A DNA stretch of 64,000 nt from Paludisphaera soli (lineage in GTDB: Bacteria; Planctomycetota; Planctomycetia; Isosphaerales; Isosphaeraceae): assembly GCF_011064595.1 (NCBI RefSeq), contig NZ_JAALJI010000009.1, forward strand, positions 62,001-126,000, read 5' to 3'. The translations under genes were made by a program, and so were the position numbers. The notes under the pieces were generated by a model that did no database searches, had not been told where the DNA came from, and worked only from the letters and a program-made list of their open reading frames with translations. Below are positions 26,916 through 35,503 of this stretch, piece after piece; within the stretch, counting starts at the first letter, position 1; each line of letters begins with the position of its first letter.

Positions 26916-27312
26916 CCCGCCCCCCTCCCTTTCCCCGATCCGTCATGTCTCGCGTCACGAATTTATCATAGATCCCGGTCAAATCGACCCTCGGATCCCC
27001 CGAGGATCCACGCCGAACCCGGCGACCCGTCGGGCGGCCCCGGCCGCGCCCCTCGTCGCGACCGAGTCGGAGGAACCCGCCCCAGAAGCCAGCTCGCGGA
27101 AACGGAAGGATCGTGAACGCATGCAGGCTGGGCGTCCGGGAAACATCGGATGTCTTCCAGGAACGTGTTTCATCCTCTTGCGCGATGTGATCGATGAGCC
27201 ATGAATCATTCGTTTCGATCGCTTGCACGTCGATCATCTCGCATAGCTGATATTCACAGAAGCCATGAAGTCGCGTTTCTTGATGGACTCCGAATTTCTA
27301 AGGAGTGTGGCC
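26916..27312. other. Intergenic region upstream of the DUF1559 gene
   Basis: About 400 bases without a supported gene, falling in GC toward its right end. Only the promoter candidate that follows stands out. Confidence 0.5.
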
Positions 27313-27340
27313 TTGATGTTGCGATTTGACGCTGTATTAA
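27313..27340 (+). promoter_or_regulatory. Candidate promoter of the DUF1559 gene
   Basis: TTGATG (27313-27318), a 16-base spacer and TATTAA (27335-27340) in a low-GC patch, about 95 bases ahead of the start codon. Confidence 0.4.
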
Positions 27341-27434
27341 TGAAGGTTACGGACTTGTCCCCTTCATCAAAACGACGTCCGTGCCCTGTCGTGCTCGAAT
27401 CCCTTCTCCTTCCCTCTCTCGGGAGATCCAGCGG

Positions 27435-28529
27435 ATGGCTGTCGGTCTATCACGTAAGCGCGTCGGTTTCACCCTGATCGAACTCCTGGTGGTCATCGCC
27501 ATCATCGCCGTGCTCATCGCCCTCTTGCTCCCCGCCGTGCAGTCGGCCCGCGAGGCCGCCCGCCGCGCCCAGTGCATCAACAACCTGAAGCAGCTCGGCC
27601 TCGGCCTCCACAACTACGTCTCGCAGCAGAACAGCTTCCCGCCGCTTTGCGGCAACATGTGGGAGACCGGGCCCGCCTCGCCCGCCATGGGCAACTGGCC
27701 GCTGGGCTGGGCCGCATCGTTGCTGCCGAACATGGAGCAGCAGCAGATCGCCAACGCGGCGAACTACTCGTTCGGCGCGGACCAGCCGGCCAACTTCCAG
27801 ACGATCTGCCGGGCCCGCGTGGCGACGTTCATCTGCCCGTCGGAGAGCCTCGCCCAGGGGCCGTGGCTCGCGTCGTCGTGGATGAACTACGCCGGCAACA
27901 TCGGCGGCCCGGCCTCCATGGCGAGCTGGAGCGGGATCATCATTCCGATGAGGGAGGAGCCCGGCCGGACGCGGGTCGGCACGAACTACCCGAACAACCT
28001 CGGCACCGTTGGCATCCAGAGCGTCACCGATGGCACGTCGAACACCGTGGCCTTCAGCGAGCGGCTGGTCGGCGTGGCGAGCGGCGACTTTACTATCAGC
28101 TCGGCCAACGCGAAGCGGGTCGTCTTCGCCGTGCCGAGCGCCGGCGTCACGGCGGACACGGGCGGGGTCGTCCAGGCCCAGGCGTTCGTGGCCGCCTGCC
28201 GCTCCTTGCCCGGCACCACCTCCACGGCCGGGACGACGAACAACGGCTGGATCGGCGGCGCGGTTTGGGCGGGCTCGCACGCCAACACGCTCCGGTTCAA
28301 CACTTACTCCCACGTGAACTCGCCCAACGGCATCTCCTGCATGGCCGAGAACTACCCGCCGGGCCAGGCCATCGACGCCATGTCGCCCAGCAGCAACCAC
28401 TCGGGTGGCGTCAACGCCGGCATGGCGGACGGCTCCGTTCGGTTCATCAAGGACAGCATCTCGCTCCCGACATGGTGGGCGCTCGGCACCCGAGCCGGCG
28501 GCGAGGTCATCAGCGCCGACTCGCTCTGA
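27435..28529 (+). CDS. DUF1559 protein with prepilin-type N-terminus
   Basis: A 364-residue member of the large planctomycete DUF1559 family. The type IV prepilin/pseudopilin signal is complete: a basic leader, a cleavage site between Gly11 and Phe12 (GFTLIELL), Glu at position 5 of the mature form, and a 20-residue hydrophobic helix ending AREAARR. The globular domain has the family's [16 protein letters not shown] start, a Cys pair near CICPSES-like residues, and the closing motif [17 protein letters not shown]. It is likely assembled by a type II secretion/type IV pilus machine at the envelope. A small lipoprotein gene follows by 77 bases. Confidence 0.93.
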   Translation: MAVGLSRKRVGFTLIELLVVIAIIAVLIALLLPAVQSAREAARRAQCINNLKQLGLGLHNYVSQQNSFPPLCGNMWETGPASPAMGNWPLGWAASLLPNMEQQQIANAANYSFGADQPANFQTICRARVATFICPSESLAQGPWLASSWMNYAGNIGGPASMASWSGIIIPMREEPGRTRVGTNYPNNLGTVGIQSVTDGTSNTVAFSERLVGVASGDFTISSANAKRVVFAVPSAGVTADTGGVVQAQAFVAACRSLPGTTSTAGTTNNGWIGGAVWAGSHANTLRFNTYSHVNSPNGISCMAENYPPGQAIDAMSPSSNHSGGVNAGMADGSVRFIKDSISLPTWWALGTRAGGEVISADSL

Positions 28530-28606
28530 TCGGCCACTTGCGGGCCGGGCGTCGCCGACGTCCGGCCTTTCCCTCTCCTGACGAAGATTGCGAAGAGGAT
28601 CGTCCC

Positions 28607-28798
28607 ATGTCTTTCGTGCGAATCGCGTCGGTCGGCCTGATCCTGGCGGCGTTCTCCGCCCTCCCCGGCTGCGGTGAAGGCGGTAGCGGGGGATCGGCCC
28701 CGGTGGTGGACGAGACCCGCCCGGACGCCGGCCTCGAAGCTTCGAAGAAGCTCCAGCAGATGCAGCCTCCCCCGCCGCCGGGCAAGAAGGCCCGCTGA
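28607..28798 (+). CDS. Small lipoprotein downstream of DUF1559
   Basis: A 63-residue protein with an N-terminal hydrophobic segment and lipobox LPGC (Cys at residue 22), then a Gly/Ser spacer, an acidic/helical piece and a PPPPPGKKAR tail. Lipid attachment at the Cys is expected. Tiny lipoproteins often sit after DUF1559 genes in planctomycetes; their role is unknown. Shared transcription with the upstream gene is likely because the strong terminator comes only after this gene. Confidence 0.75.
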   Translation: MSFVRIASVGLILAAFSALPGCGEGGSGGSAPVVDETRPDAGLEASKKLQQMQPPPPPGKKAR

Positions 28799-28836
28799 GC
28801 GGGATCACCCCCTCGGTGTGGTGAGAATTCCTCAGG

Positions 28837-28886
28837 GACGCCCGGCCTCCTCGCCTCTCGCGAGGAGGCCGGGCGTCTTCGTTTTT
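28837..28886 (+). terminator. Strong intrinsic terminator after the DUF1559 unit
   Basis: A perfect 18-bp stem (28837-28854 with 28860-28877), a 5-base loop, then TTCGTTTTT. It is the best terminator in the window. Confidence 0.92.
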
Positions 28887-28942
28887 GGCGCATGAATTGC
28901 TCTGCAGGACGGGACGAAGTCGCCCCCCTTGAGAGACGAATC

Positions 28943-30676
28943 ATGCGCTACCATGTCCTCGCCGCCGATTATGATGGGACGCTGGCCACCGACGGCCGCG
29001 TCGACCCGCCGACGATCGACGCCCTGCGTCGGCTGAAGGAGTCGGGCCGGAAGCTCGTCATGGTCACCGGGAGGGAGCTGGACCAACTCCTGGAGATCCT
29101 GCCGGAGATCGACCTCTTCGATCGCGTCGTGGCCGAGAACGGGGCTCTGCTCTACCGGCCGAGGGAGAAGGAGGAGGAGACGCTGGCGGAGGGACCGCCG
29201 GCGGAGTTCGTCGAGCGGCTGAAGGCGCGGGGCGTCGGGCCGATCTCGGTCGGCCGGGTGATCGTGGCCACCTGGGAGCCGCACGAGTCGACGGTCCTGG
29301 ACGTGGTGCGGGAGATGGGCCTGGAGCTGCAGGTCATCTTCAACAAGGGGGCCGTCATGATCCTCCCCTCGGGCGTCAACAAGGCGACCGGGCTGGAGGC
29401 GGCACTCCTCGACCTGGGGCTCTCGGCCCACAACGTGGTGGCGATCGGCGACGCCGAGAACGACCACGCCTTCCTGGCGTCGAGCGAGTGCGGCGTGGCG
29501 GTCTCCAACGCCCTCCCGACTTTGAAGGAGCGGGCCGACTGGACCACCGCCGGCGACCACGGCCGGGGCGTCGTGCAGCTGATCGAGGGGCTGATCGCGG
29601 ACGACCTGGCCTCCCTCGAACCGAAGCTGACGCGCCACGATCTCTTGCTGGGCGAGGACGAGGAGGGGCGTGAGGTCCGGATTCCGTCCTACGGCCGCAA
29701 CGTGCTGGTCGCTGGGACGTCGGGGGGCGGCAAGTCCACGCTGACGACCGGCCTGCTGGAGCGGCTCAGCGAGTCCCGCCATCAGTTCGTCATCATCGAT
29801 CCCGAAGGGGACTATGACGAGCTGGAGCTGACCATGAAGCTCGGCGACCCCAAGAACGCGCCGACGGTCGACGAGGTGGAGGAGCTGCTGGCGAGGCCCG
29901 AGAAGGAGGACGTGTCGGTCAACATGCTCGGCATCGACCTGAGGGACCGCCCGGCCTTCTCGGACCAGCTCATCCCGAGGCTCCAGGACCTTCGAGCCCA
30001 TACCGGGAGGCCCCACTGGATCGTGGTGGACGAGGTCCACCACCTGATGCCCGCGAGCTGGCAGCCCGCGCCGCTGGTGATCCCCAAGGACCTCCACGGG
30101 GTGCTCTACATCACCGTCGAGCCGGACAGCATCGCCCCGGCCTTGCTGGAGGCGGTCGACGTGCTCCTGGCTGTGGGGGGCGAGCCGGAGAAGACGATCC
30201 GCCGCTTCTGCGAGGCCACCGGGCGTGCCGAGCCGAAGGGCCTGAAGCCGGTCGAGCTGGAGCGGGGCGAGACCCTCGCCTGGTTCGTCGGCGAAGATCG
30301 CCCGCCGGTGAAGGTGAAGACCACCGCGCCCAAGTCCCAGCGCCGGCGGCACAGCCGCAAGTACGCCGAGGGGAATCTCGGGCCCGATCGCAGCTTCTAC
30401 TTCAAGGGTCCCGAGGGGAAGCTCAACCTCCGCGCCCAGAACCTGGTGGCGTTCCTCCAACTGGCCGAAGGGCTCGACGACGCCACCTGGGATCACCACC
30501 TCCAGCAGGGGGACTACGCCCTCTGGTTCCGGGAAGGGATCAAGGACGACGAGCTGGCCGAGGCCGCCGAGCAGGTGGCGGCCTCGGGCCTGGCGGCCGA
30601 CGAGAGCCGGGCGAAGATCAAGGAAGCCGTCGAGGAACGCTACACCCTCCCCGCCGAGCGCGTCACGTCGGCCTGA
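28943..30676 (+). CDS. HAD phosphatase fused to a HerA-type P-loop ATPase
   Basis: A 577-residue two-domain protein. Residues 1-235 are a Cof-type (C2-cap) HAD hydrolase: catalytic Asp9 and Asp11 in AADYDGTLA, the Thr motif VMVTGRE, and the metal motif GDAENDHAF near residue 172. Residues 240-470 are a P-loop ATPase with GTSGGGKS (Lys264), the HerA/FtsK-clan phrase VIIDPEGDYDE and a Walker B WIVVDEVHH. The last 100 residues (FKGPEGKLNLRAQNLVAFL, DDATWDHHL) form a separate helical domain. The ATG at 28943 begins the HAD fold. HAD enzymes of this class dephosphorylate sugars or nucleotides. How this couples to a DNA-translocase-like ATPase is unknown. Confidence 0.85.
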   Translation: MRYHVLAADYDGTLATDGRVDPPTIDALRRLKESGRKLVMVTGRELDQLLEILPEIDLFDRVVAENGALLYRPREKEEETLAEGPPAEFVERLKARGVGPISVGRVIVATWEPHESTVLDVVREMGLELQVIFNKGAVMILPSGVNKATGLEAALLDLGLSAHNVVAIGDAENDHAFLASSECGVAVSNALPTLKERADWTTAGDHGRGVVQLIEGLIADDLASLEPKLTRHDLLLGEDEEGREVRIPSYGRNVLVAGTSGGGKSTLTTGLLERLSESRHQFVIIDPEGDYDELELTMKLGDPKNAPTVDEVEELLARPEKEDVSVNMLGIDLRDRPAFSDQLIPRLQDLRAHTGRPHWIVVDEVHHLMPASWQPAPLVIPKDLHGVLYITVEPDSIAPALLEAVDVLLAVGGEPEKTIRRFCEATGRAEPKGLKPVELERGETLAWFVGEDRPPVKVKTTAPKSQRRRHSRKYAEGNLGPDRSFYFKGPEGKLNLRAQNLVAFLQLAEGLDDATWDHHLQQGDYALWFREGIKDDELAEAAEQVAASGLAADESRAKIKEAVEERYTLPAERVTSA

Positions 30677-30710
30677 CCGCCGGGCGCGCCCGAGGGGAGG
30701 AGAGGGGGGC

Positions 30711-31535
30711 TCAGGCCGTCGCCGTGTCGAGGCGGCGGCGGGTCCGCAGGCGGTTCCGGAGCGCCAGCGCCGAGACGACGAGGCCGCCGATCGCCGACAG
30801 GGCGAGGCTCCCCGGCTCGGGGACCGCGGCGTTGAAGCGATACTCGAAGACGCCCGAGTCGCCGAACGTGCCGCTCAGGTCACGCAGCCGGAACGACGCG
30901 ACGTAGTCGCCGGGGGCCGCCGCGGCGAAGATCGGGGCGAAGTCGAGCGAGGCGACGCCCAGCCCGAGCGCCAGGGTCGAACCGGCCCCGAACAGCGAAT
31001 GGCCCGAGGCGTCCAGGATCGACAACCCGGCCGTCGCCCCCACCAGCTCGATCACCAGGTCGGCCTGCGCGATCGAGCCGTTCCAGCGACCGCCCGACGA
31101 GTTCAACAGGATCGTCTCCTCGGCGTCCGCCGGGAAACCCATGAGGGCGTCCACCGAGCCGAACCGGATGTCCGAGCCCTCGACGTCCGGCGTCTGGCCG
31201 GAGACGAGCATCCCGGCGAAGACGCCCGAGCCCGGGGTGAGGGCGAACGGCGGAGCGGAACCCTCCGGAAGGTAGTTCGACGGGCTGATCCGCACCTCGG
31301 TGTCGACGCCGACGTTCGGCCCGGTGTAGACGAAGATCCCCTTCGAGTGGTAGTGGTCACCGTGGTTGTAGAGCAGGGTGAGCCGTCCGGCGTTCGGGTT
31401 GGCGAGCCCGGCGTAAGTCCCCGATGCGATCGTCGCCAGCGAATCGACGCCGATGTAATAGTTGACCATGTCGGCACGTGTGGAGGACGCGGCCCCGAGC
31501 AGGGCCAGGGCGCAGACGATCGAGGAAGTCTTCAC
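30711..31535 (-). CDS. PEP-CTERM surface protein, All3515-like
   Basis: A 274-residue exported protein. The GTG at 31535, with GGAGT 6 bases upstream, opens a signal peptide (VKTSSIVCALALLG, cleaved near residue 20). The mature start NYYIGVDSLATI and the His-rich NHGDHYHSKGIFVYTGPN match what I recall of the All3515 family of Zur-repressed PEP-CTERM proteins. The C-terminus is VPEPGSLAL, a hydrophobic helix and RTRRR. The His cluster suggests zinc binding at the surface; this is inference, and no Zur box was found upstream. It probably shares a transcript with the small cysteine protein gene 246 bases upstream. Confidence 0.8.
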   Translation of the reverse strand: MKTSSIVCALALLGAASSTRADMVNYYIGVDSLATIASGTYAGLANPNAGRLTLLYNHGDHYHSKGIFVYTGPNVGVDTEVRISPSNYLPEGSAPPFALTPGSGVFAGMLVSGQTPDVEGSDIRFGSVDALMGFPADAEETILLNSSGGRWNGSIAQADLVIELVGATAGLSILDASGHSLFGAGSTLALGLGVASLDFAPIFAAAAPGDYVASFRLRDLSGTFGDSGVFEYRFNAAVPEPGSLALSAIGGLVVSALALRNRLRTRRRLDTATA

Positions 31536-31781
31536 GGGACACTCCAATCGGGAAACGAACGGACCGTGGCCGAGGCGCGGCCGGGACCGATGCTGGTCCA
31601 GAAAGCGGCCGCGCAGGCCGGCTGATTGGTTCCCCCGGACACCGCGCGGAGCGATGCGGCGGGGCGTCTTCGCCCGCCGTCGCCGGGGTGGGGCGACGGA
31701 CGCGAGGACGTCCAATCCAGAGAAACGAGGGGACGAGGGGGGCGGGGCCGTGGGGCGGCCGCGACCTCGACGACGTGGGGA

Positions 31782-32114
31782 TCAGCCCCGACGCGGAGGG
31801 CCTCTCGACGAGGCGACGAATTCCACGGGACCGTCGGCCTGATGAGGACCGAGTTGGAGCGGAGCCGGGGCGGCCGGTGAGTCCTGGGCCATCGTCGGCG
31901 GTTCGAGGACGACCTGAGCCTGACCGAAGAACCGGCAGGCTGCGCAGGAGTCGTCCTCGCCCGGCTCATCGAGCCGGCGGTCGGGGTCGTCGAGACCCGT
32001 CTCGTCGGCGTGGGCCGTGATCGTCAGGGCGTGAAAGCCGCGATCCCCCAGCGACAGGAGGCCGAAGAGGCAGGCCAGGGTCCAGAGGATGATTCGCTGG
32101 CTTGACGGTCGCAT
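31782..32114 (-). CDS. Small exported protein with SCAACRF motif
   Basis: A 110-residue protein with an N-terminal hydrophobic segment (residues 8-26), then HALTITAHADETG, an acidic stretch, and SCAACRFFGQAQ (a C-x-x-C pair) followed by a Pro/Ala-rich tail. The CxxC after a His-containing segment suggests metal or haem-less redox binding. It resembles small DUF2946-like metal proteins in layout only. Same strand as the All3515-like gene, supporting a metal-related unit. The family is not recognised; coding is likely but unproven. Confidence 0.5.
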   Translation of the reverse strand: MRPSSQRIILWTLACLFGLLSLGDRGFHALTITAHADETGLDDPDRRLDEPGEDDSCAACRFFGQAQVVLEPPTMAQDSPAAPAPLQLGPHQADGPVEFVASSRGPPRRG

Positions 32115-32240
32115 CGTTCTCGGGCCGGCCTGGGTCTCGGGTGCTCGTCGCGTTGACGTCTACCTGAGAACTGCCCGCGGCGCCGGAGAAGTTCCCTCGT
32201 CATCCCGCACGGCCCGGAGAGGTCGGCCCCGAAACGAGAA

Positions 32241-32271
32241 CGTCCACCCCGGGCGCGGAGCCCGGGGTGGA
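32241..32271 (-). terminator. Terminator of the CYSS-repeat gene
   Basis: Exact 13-base arms (32241-32253 and 32259-32271) with a 5-base loop lie 40 bases past the stop codon. On the minus strand the stem is followed by GTTCTCGTTT, a weak U-run. Confidence 0.65.
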
Positions 32272-32310
32272 CGCGGGAGTCTGTTCGATCGAACGGCCCG
32301 GCCGAGGTGA

Positions 32311-32994
32311 TCAGGGCTGGGCGTTCGGGGCGGGGGGCGGGGTCACCGACTGGAGCGCGTCGTCGACGGCGGAGGCCGGCGAGGGCGGCGGAGGAGGCGT
32401 GGACGAGGGGGCTGCCGTCTCTTCGGCCGGGGCGGGCTTGGGCTCGTCGCTCGGGGCCGGGGCGGGGGCCGGAGCGGCCGGAGCCGGGGTCGCCGGGGCT
32501 TCGCTGGCAGGGGCCGCCTGCATCGAGGGGGCCGCGTACATCGACTTCGAGGGCGCGCCGATCACCTGGGCCGAGGCCCAGGGGGTCTCGTAGATCGGCA
32601 TCGAGCTGCCGAAGACGGCCGGCTCGTAGGCCGAGGAGTAGCAAGACGAGTAGCAGGAGGAATAGCAAGACGAGTAGCAGCTCGTCTCGACGTACTTCCG
32701 GTGGTGCTTCTTGAACAGCCCGCCGTGGAACAGGTTCTTCAGGAAGCAGCCCTTCCGCTGGCTGTAGCAGCTGGGGAAGGCGTCGGAGTAGCAGCTCTCG
32801 CTGTAGCACCCGCCGATGTAGTCGGCCGAGGAGTAGCAGCCGCTGTAGTAGGTCGGCTCGACCGAGGAGTAGCAGCTGCTGTAGCAGGCGTCGGAGACGC
32901 TGCTGTAGCACGACGGGACGTAAGCCACGTCCGCGTGCTTGTAGTGACAGCCCAGGCCGCTGAGGGCCATCAGCATCACAACCGTCCCATGCAT
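32311..32994 (-). CDS. Secreted CYSS-repeat protein, unknown function
   Basis: A 227-residue protein of very unusual composition. A short hydrophobic N-terminus (MHGTVVMLMALSGLGC) could be a signal or lipoprotein peptide, but the -3 residue is not ideal for a lipobox. Residues 25-135 contain eight CYSS tetrads plus CYSE, CYSD and CYSQ variants; four stand in direct tandem. A basic block (KGCFLKNLFHGGLFKKHHRKY) splits the array. The C-terminal 90 residues are Pro/Ala-rich with PAP runs. The ATG at 32994 has GGAG 9 bases upstream and a good promoter. Disulfide cross-linking or metal binding in the envelope is a guess. Confidence 0.75.
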   Translation of the reverse strand: MHGTVVMLMALSGLGCHYKHADVAYVPSCYSSVSDACYSSCYSSVEPTYYSGCYSSADYIGGCYSESCYSDAFPSCYSQRKGCFLKNLFHGGLFKKHHRKYVETSCYSSCYSSCYSSCYSSAYEPAVFGSSMPIYETPWASAQVIGAPSKSMYAAPSMQAAPASEAPATPAPAAPAPAPAPSDEPKPAPAEETAAPSSTPPPPPSPASAVDDALQSVTPPPAPNAQP

Positions 32995-33110
32995 GTCGTT
33001 GCTCCCGTTGCGGATTCGTGTGAGCGAGCCGTCGCCGTTTGGAGGTCGTGCGCGTCCGTCTCGCAGCCTGTGGGTCAATGTGATCGGCATTCTCTGTCCA
33101 GGCAGCCCAA

Positions 33111-33139
33111 ATTCTAATACCCGTTCGCCGGTCGTTCAA
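33111..33139 (-). promoter_or_regulatory. Promoter of the CYSS-repeat gene
   Basis: On the minus strand TTGAAC (33139-33134), a 17-base spacer and TAGAAT (33116-33111) about 115 bases ahead of the ATG. The gap 32995-33338 otherwise shows no gene. Confidence 0.55.
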
Positions 33140-33338
33140 CCAAAACTTGGGTGATTAGGAAGACCTGGTCGTCTGGATAAAGAGTTCCTGTCGTCTTTCG
33201 GGGTTGGATGAGTCCGACGGCGGTCTTCGGCCGGGGGATCGACCCGCGGGGTTGCCTCGGGCCGATAGGTTATGATGGACCTTTGCGAGTCGCGCGCCGC
33301 GCCGCATCGCAACGAGGCTACGGCGAAAGGGGGATCGC

Positions 33339-34043
33339 GTGGGGAGGAAGCCGGGAGTTCGCAGGACGTCGGAGCCCGCCGGGGCGTCGCCGTCGGTCGT
33401 CGAGGAGGTCGCGTCGGCCCCGGCCGCCCCGACCGAGGAGCCTGGGCCTGCCTGGCCGGCGTGGGCGCGTCGGGCGGCGACCGTGGCCATCGCCGTGCAC
33501 ATCGCGGCGGTGGCGGGGGGGGCCCTGGGGGTGCCGCCGTCGTCGCTCCTGCAGCGTCGGTTCGCCGACCTGTTCACCTGGCATCACGGCCTGTTCGACC
33601 AGGGCTACGCCTATCGGTACTACGCGGAGCCGCCGCCGACCCCGGTCGTGGTGGCGACCCTCCGCCGGGCCGACGGCTCCGACGAGGTCGTCCGCATCCC
33701 CGAGCGCGAGGTCGCCGGGCCGCCGATGCGCCGCCAGCGCCAGCTCGCCCTGGCCAACGCCCTCTTCGCCAGCACCCGCTCCGGGCACGAGGGCCACGAT
33801 CACGGCGACGACGACGGCGGCGACGAGGAGCCCCCCTGGCTGGCCCGCTCGTACGCGAAATACCTGGGCCGGGCCCACCCCGGCACGTCGAGCGTCACGC
33901 TCAAGGTCCAGCAGCACCTGATCCCGGGGCCCGACCGGGTCCTGGAGATGAAGGAGGAGACCGGCGGCCGGTTCGACCTCTTCGACAAGTCGCTCTTCAC
34001 CTCGCCCCGATGGATCGGAGACTTCCCGTGCGACGGTTCCTGA
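33339..34043 (+). CDS. Membrane-anchored protein preceding the HTTM gene
   Basis: A 234-residue protein. A Pro/Ala-rich cytoplasmic N-terminus (residues 1-42) leads to one membrane helix (43-65), then a soluble domain with FTWHHGLFDQGYAYRYYAEPPP. A His/Asp-rich loop (HEGHDHGDDDGGDEE) near residue 150 looks metal-binding. The GTG at 33339 has AAGGGGG about 5 bases upstream. It overlaps the HTTM gene by 16 bases, so the two are coupled. I infer a partner subunit of that membrane enzyme; I do not recognise a family. Confidence 0.65.
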   Translation: MGRKPGVRRTSEPAGASPSVVEEVASAPAAPTEEPGPAWPAWARRAATVAIAVHIAAVAGGALGVPPSSLLQRRFADLFTWHHGLFDQGYAYRYYAEPPPTPVVVATLRRADGSDEVVRIPEREVAGPPMRRQRQLALANALFASTRSGHEGHDHGDDDGGDEEPPWLARSYAKYLGRAHPGTSSVTLKVQQHLIPGPDRVLEMKEETGGRFDLFDKSLFTSPRWIGDFPCDGS

Positions 34044-35494
34044 TCGACGCGGCCGCGTACCTCTCCGGCCTGGCCTCGGGCTTCGCCCGGGGGTGGTCGC
34101 GGTTCTTCTTCCGCCCGGCCGACCCGACCCCGCTCGGCCTGATCCGGGTCGCCGTGGGCCTGCTCGGCTTCTGGAGCCTCTTCGTCCTGGGCCTGGACCT
34201 GCACGCCTACCTGGGCTCGCAGGGCTGGGCCGAGGCCGAGGCGTCGTATCAGTCGTTGCCTCCCTATGCCTGGTCGTTCTGGTTCTTCGTCCCCGACTCC
34301 CTCCTGCGCGCGGCGTGGCTCGCCTGCCTGGGGGTCTTCGCCCTGCTGGCGCTCGGGCTGTTCAGCCGGACGACGGCGGTGCTGGCCTGGGTGATCGTGG
34401 TCTCGACCGTCCGGCGGGCGCCGGTGGCGGTCTTCGGCTTCGACCAGATCCTCTCGACCCTGGCGCTCTACCTGGCGGCGACCGGGGCGAGCGGCCAGGC
34501 GGTCTCCCTCGACCGCTTCCTGAGGCGTTATCGCGAGGCGAGGCTGCGGGCGGCCGTGGTCCGTCCCCAGGGGGCCCGCGTCGTCGCGCCGGCCGAGCCG
34601 GGCAAGCCCCGGCCGACGACCTCGGCGAACCTCGGCCTGCGGCTGATCCAGCTCCACCTGGCGTTCATCTACGGCATGGCGGGCCTGGCGAAGCTGCAAG
34701 GCCCCTCCTGGTGGAATGGCATGGCACTCTGGGGCACGATGGCGGCCGGCGAGTTCGTCGCCTTCGACTTCACCCCGCTGGCGGCCTGGCCGGTCGTCCT
34801 GAACGCGATGACCCACGGCAGCCTGGCGCTGGAGATCGCCTATCCGGTCCTGATCTGGTTCGCCGCGACCCGGCCGCTGATGATCGCCGGGGCGGTCCTG
34901 CTCCATCTGGGGATCGCGGTGGTGAGCCCCGGGCTGACCGAGTTCGGCCTGGCGATGGTCGCGGCGAACCTGGCGTTCGCCTCGGGGACCTGGCTCCGCA
35001 GCCTGGCGGCCGGCCGCGAGGACGAGCAGCCTGCGCTCCGGGTCCTCTTCGACGGGGCCTGCCCCCGCTGCCGGGCCTCGATGGCGCTGGTCACGGCGGC
35101 CGACCCCGACCGCGTGATCGAGCCGATCGACCTGACGGCCGTGGACGTGGCCTCGATCCATCCTTCGCTCAGGCCTGAGGATTGCATGAGGTCCATGCAC
35201 GTCGTCTCCCGGTCGGGGAGGGTGTCGGCGGGGTTCGACGCCGTGGTGCGGGTCGCGTCCTGGCTGCCGCTCTTCCGGCCGCTGGCCCTGATCGGGGGCT
35301 TGCCGGGGGTCGCGTCGCTGGGTCGGATCGTTTATGATCGGATTGCGTCCTCGCGGCCGCGCGACGCGGCCTGCACGGACGACGTCTGCGGGATCCACCC
35401 CCCGGCTTCCTCGTCTGATTCGGCCCCCCTCTCTCCCGATCGCGCCTCTCCGCCGTCCGGGGGCCTTGTCCGGGACCTTTCGCAAAAACGCTGA
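34028..35494 (+). CDS. HTTM membrane protein fused to a DCC-family thiol oxidoreductase
   Basis: A 488-residue protein. Residues 20-325 have multiple membrane helices with the HTTM (vitamin K-dependent carboxylase-like) layout: PLGLIRVAVGLLGF at the start, QLHLAFIYGMAGLAKLQGPSWWNG in the middle and a late helix with ALLHLGIA-like sequence. Residues 335-445 are a DCC (DUF393) domain with FDGACPRC, i.e. Cys345-x-x-Cys348. GTG at 34028 has GGAG 7 bases upstream; an ATG at 34010 has none. HTTM proteins are related to gamma-carboxylase and epoxide-recycling membranes; a fused thiol domain could supply redox power. This is inference. Confidence 0.85.
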   Translation: MRRFLIDAAAYLSGLASGFARGWSRFFFRPADPTPLGLIRVAVGLLGFWSLFVLGLDLHAYLGSQGWAEAEASYQSLPPYAWSFWFFVPDSLLRAAWLACLGVFALLALGLFSRTTAVLAWVIVVSTVRRAPVAVFGFDQILSTLALYLAATGASGQAVSLDRFLRRYREARLRAAVVRPQGARVVAPAEPGKPRPTTSANLGLRLIQLHLAFIYGMAGLAKLQGPSWWNGMALWGTMAAGEFVAFDFTPLAAWPVVLNAMTHGSLALEIAYPVLIWFAATRPLMIAGAVLLHLGIAVVSPGLTEFGLAMVAANLAFASGTWLRSLAAGREDEQPALRVLFDGACPRCRASMALVTAADPDRVIEPIDLTAVDVASIHPSLRPEDCMRSMHVVSRSGRVSAGFDAVVRVASWLPLFRPLALIGGLPGVASLGRIVYDRIASSRPRDAACTDDVCGIHPPASSSDSAPLSPDRASPPSGGLVRDLSQKR

Positions 35495-35503
35495 GAGAGC
35501 GCC

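Noticed and set aside
26547-27116. 189-residue plus-strand frame
   Set aside because: It is antisense to the 109-residue gene and has the composition of a shadow frame.
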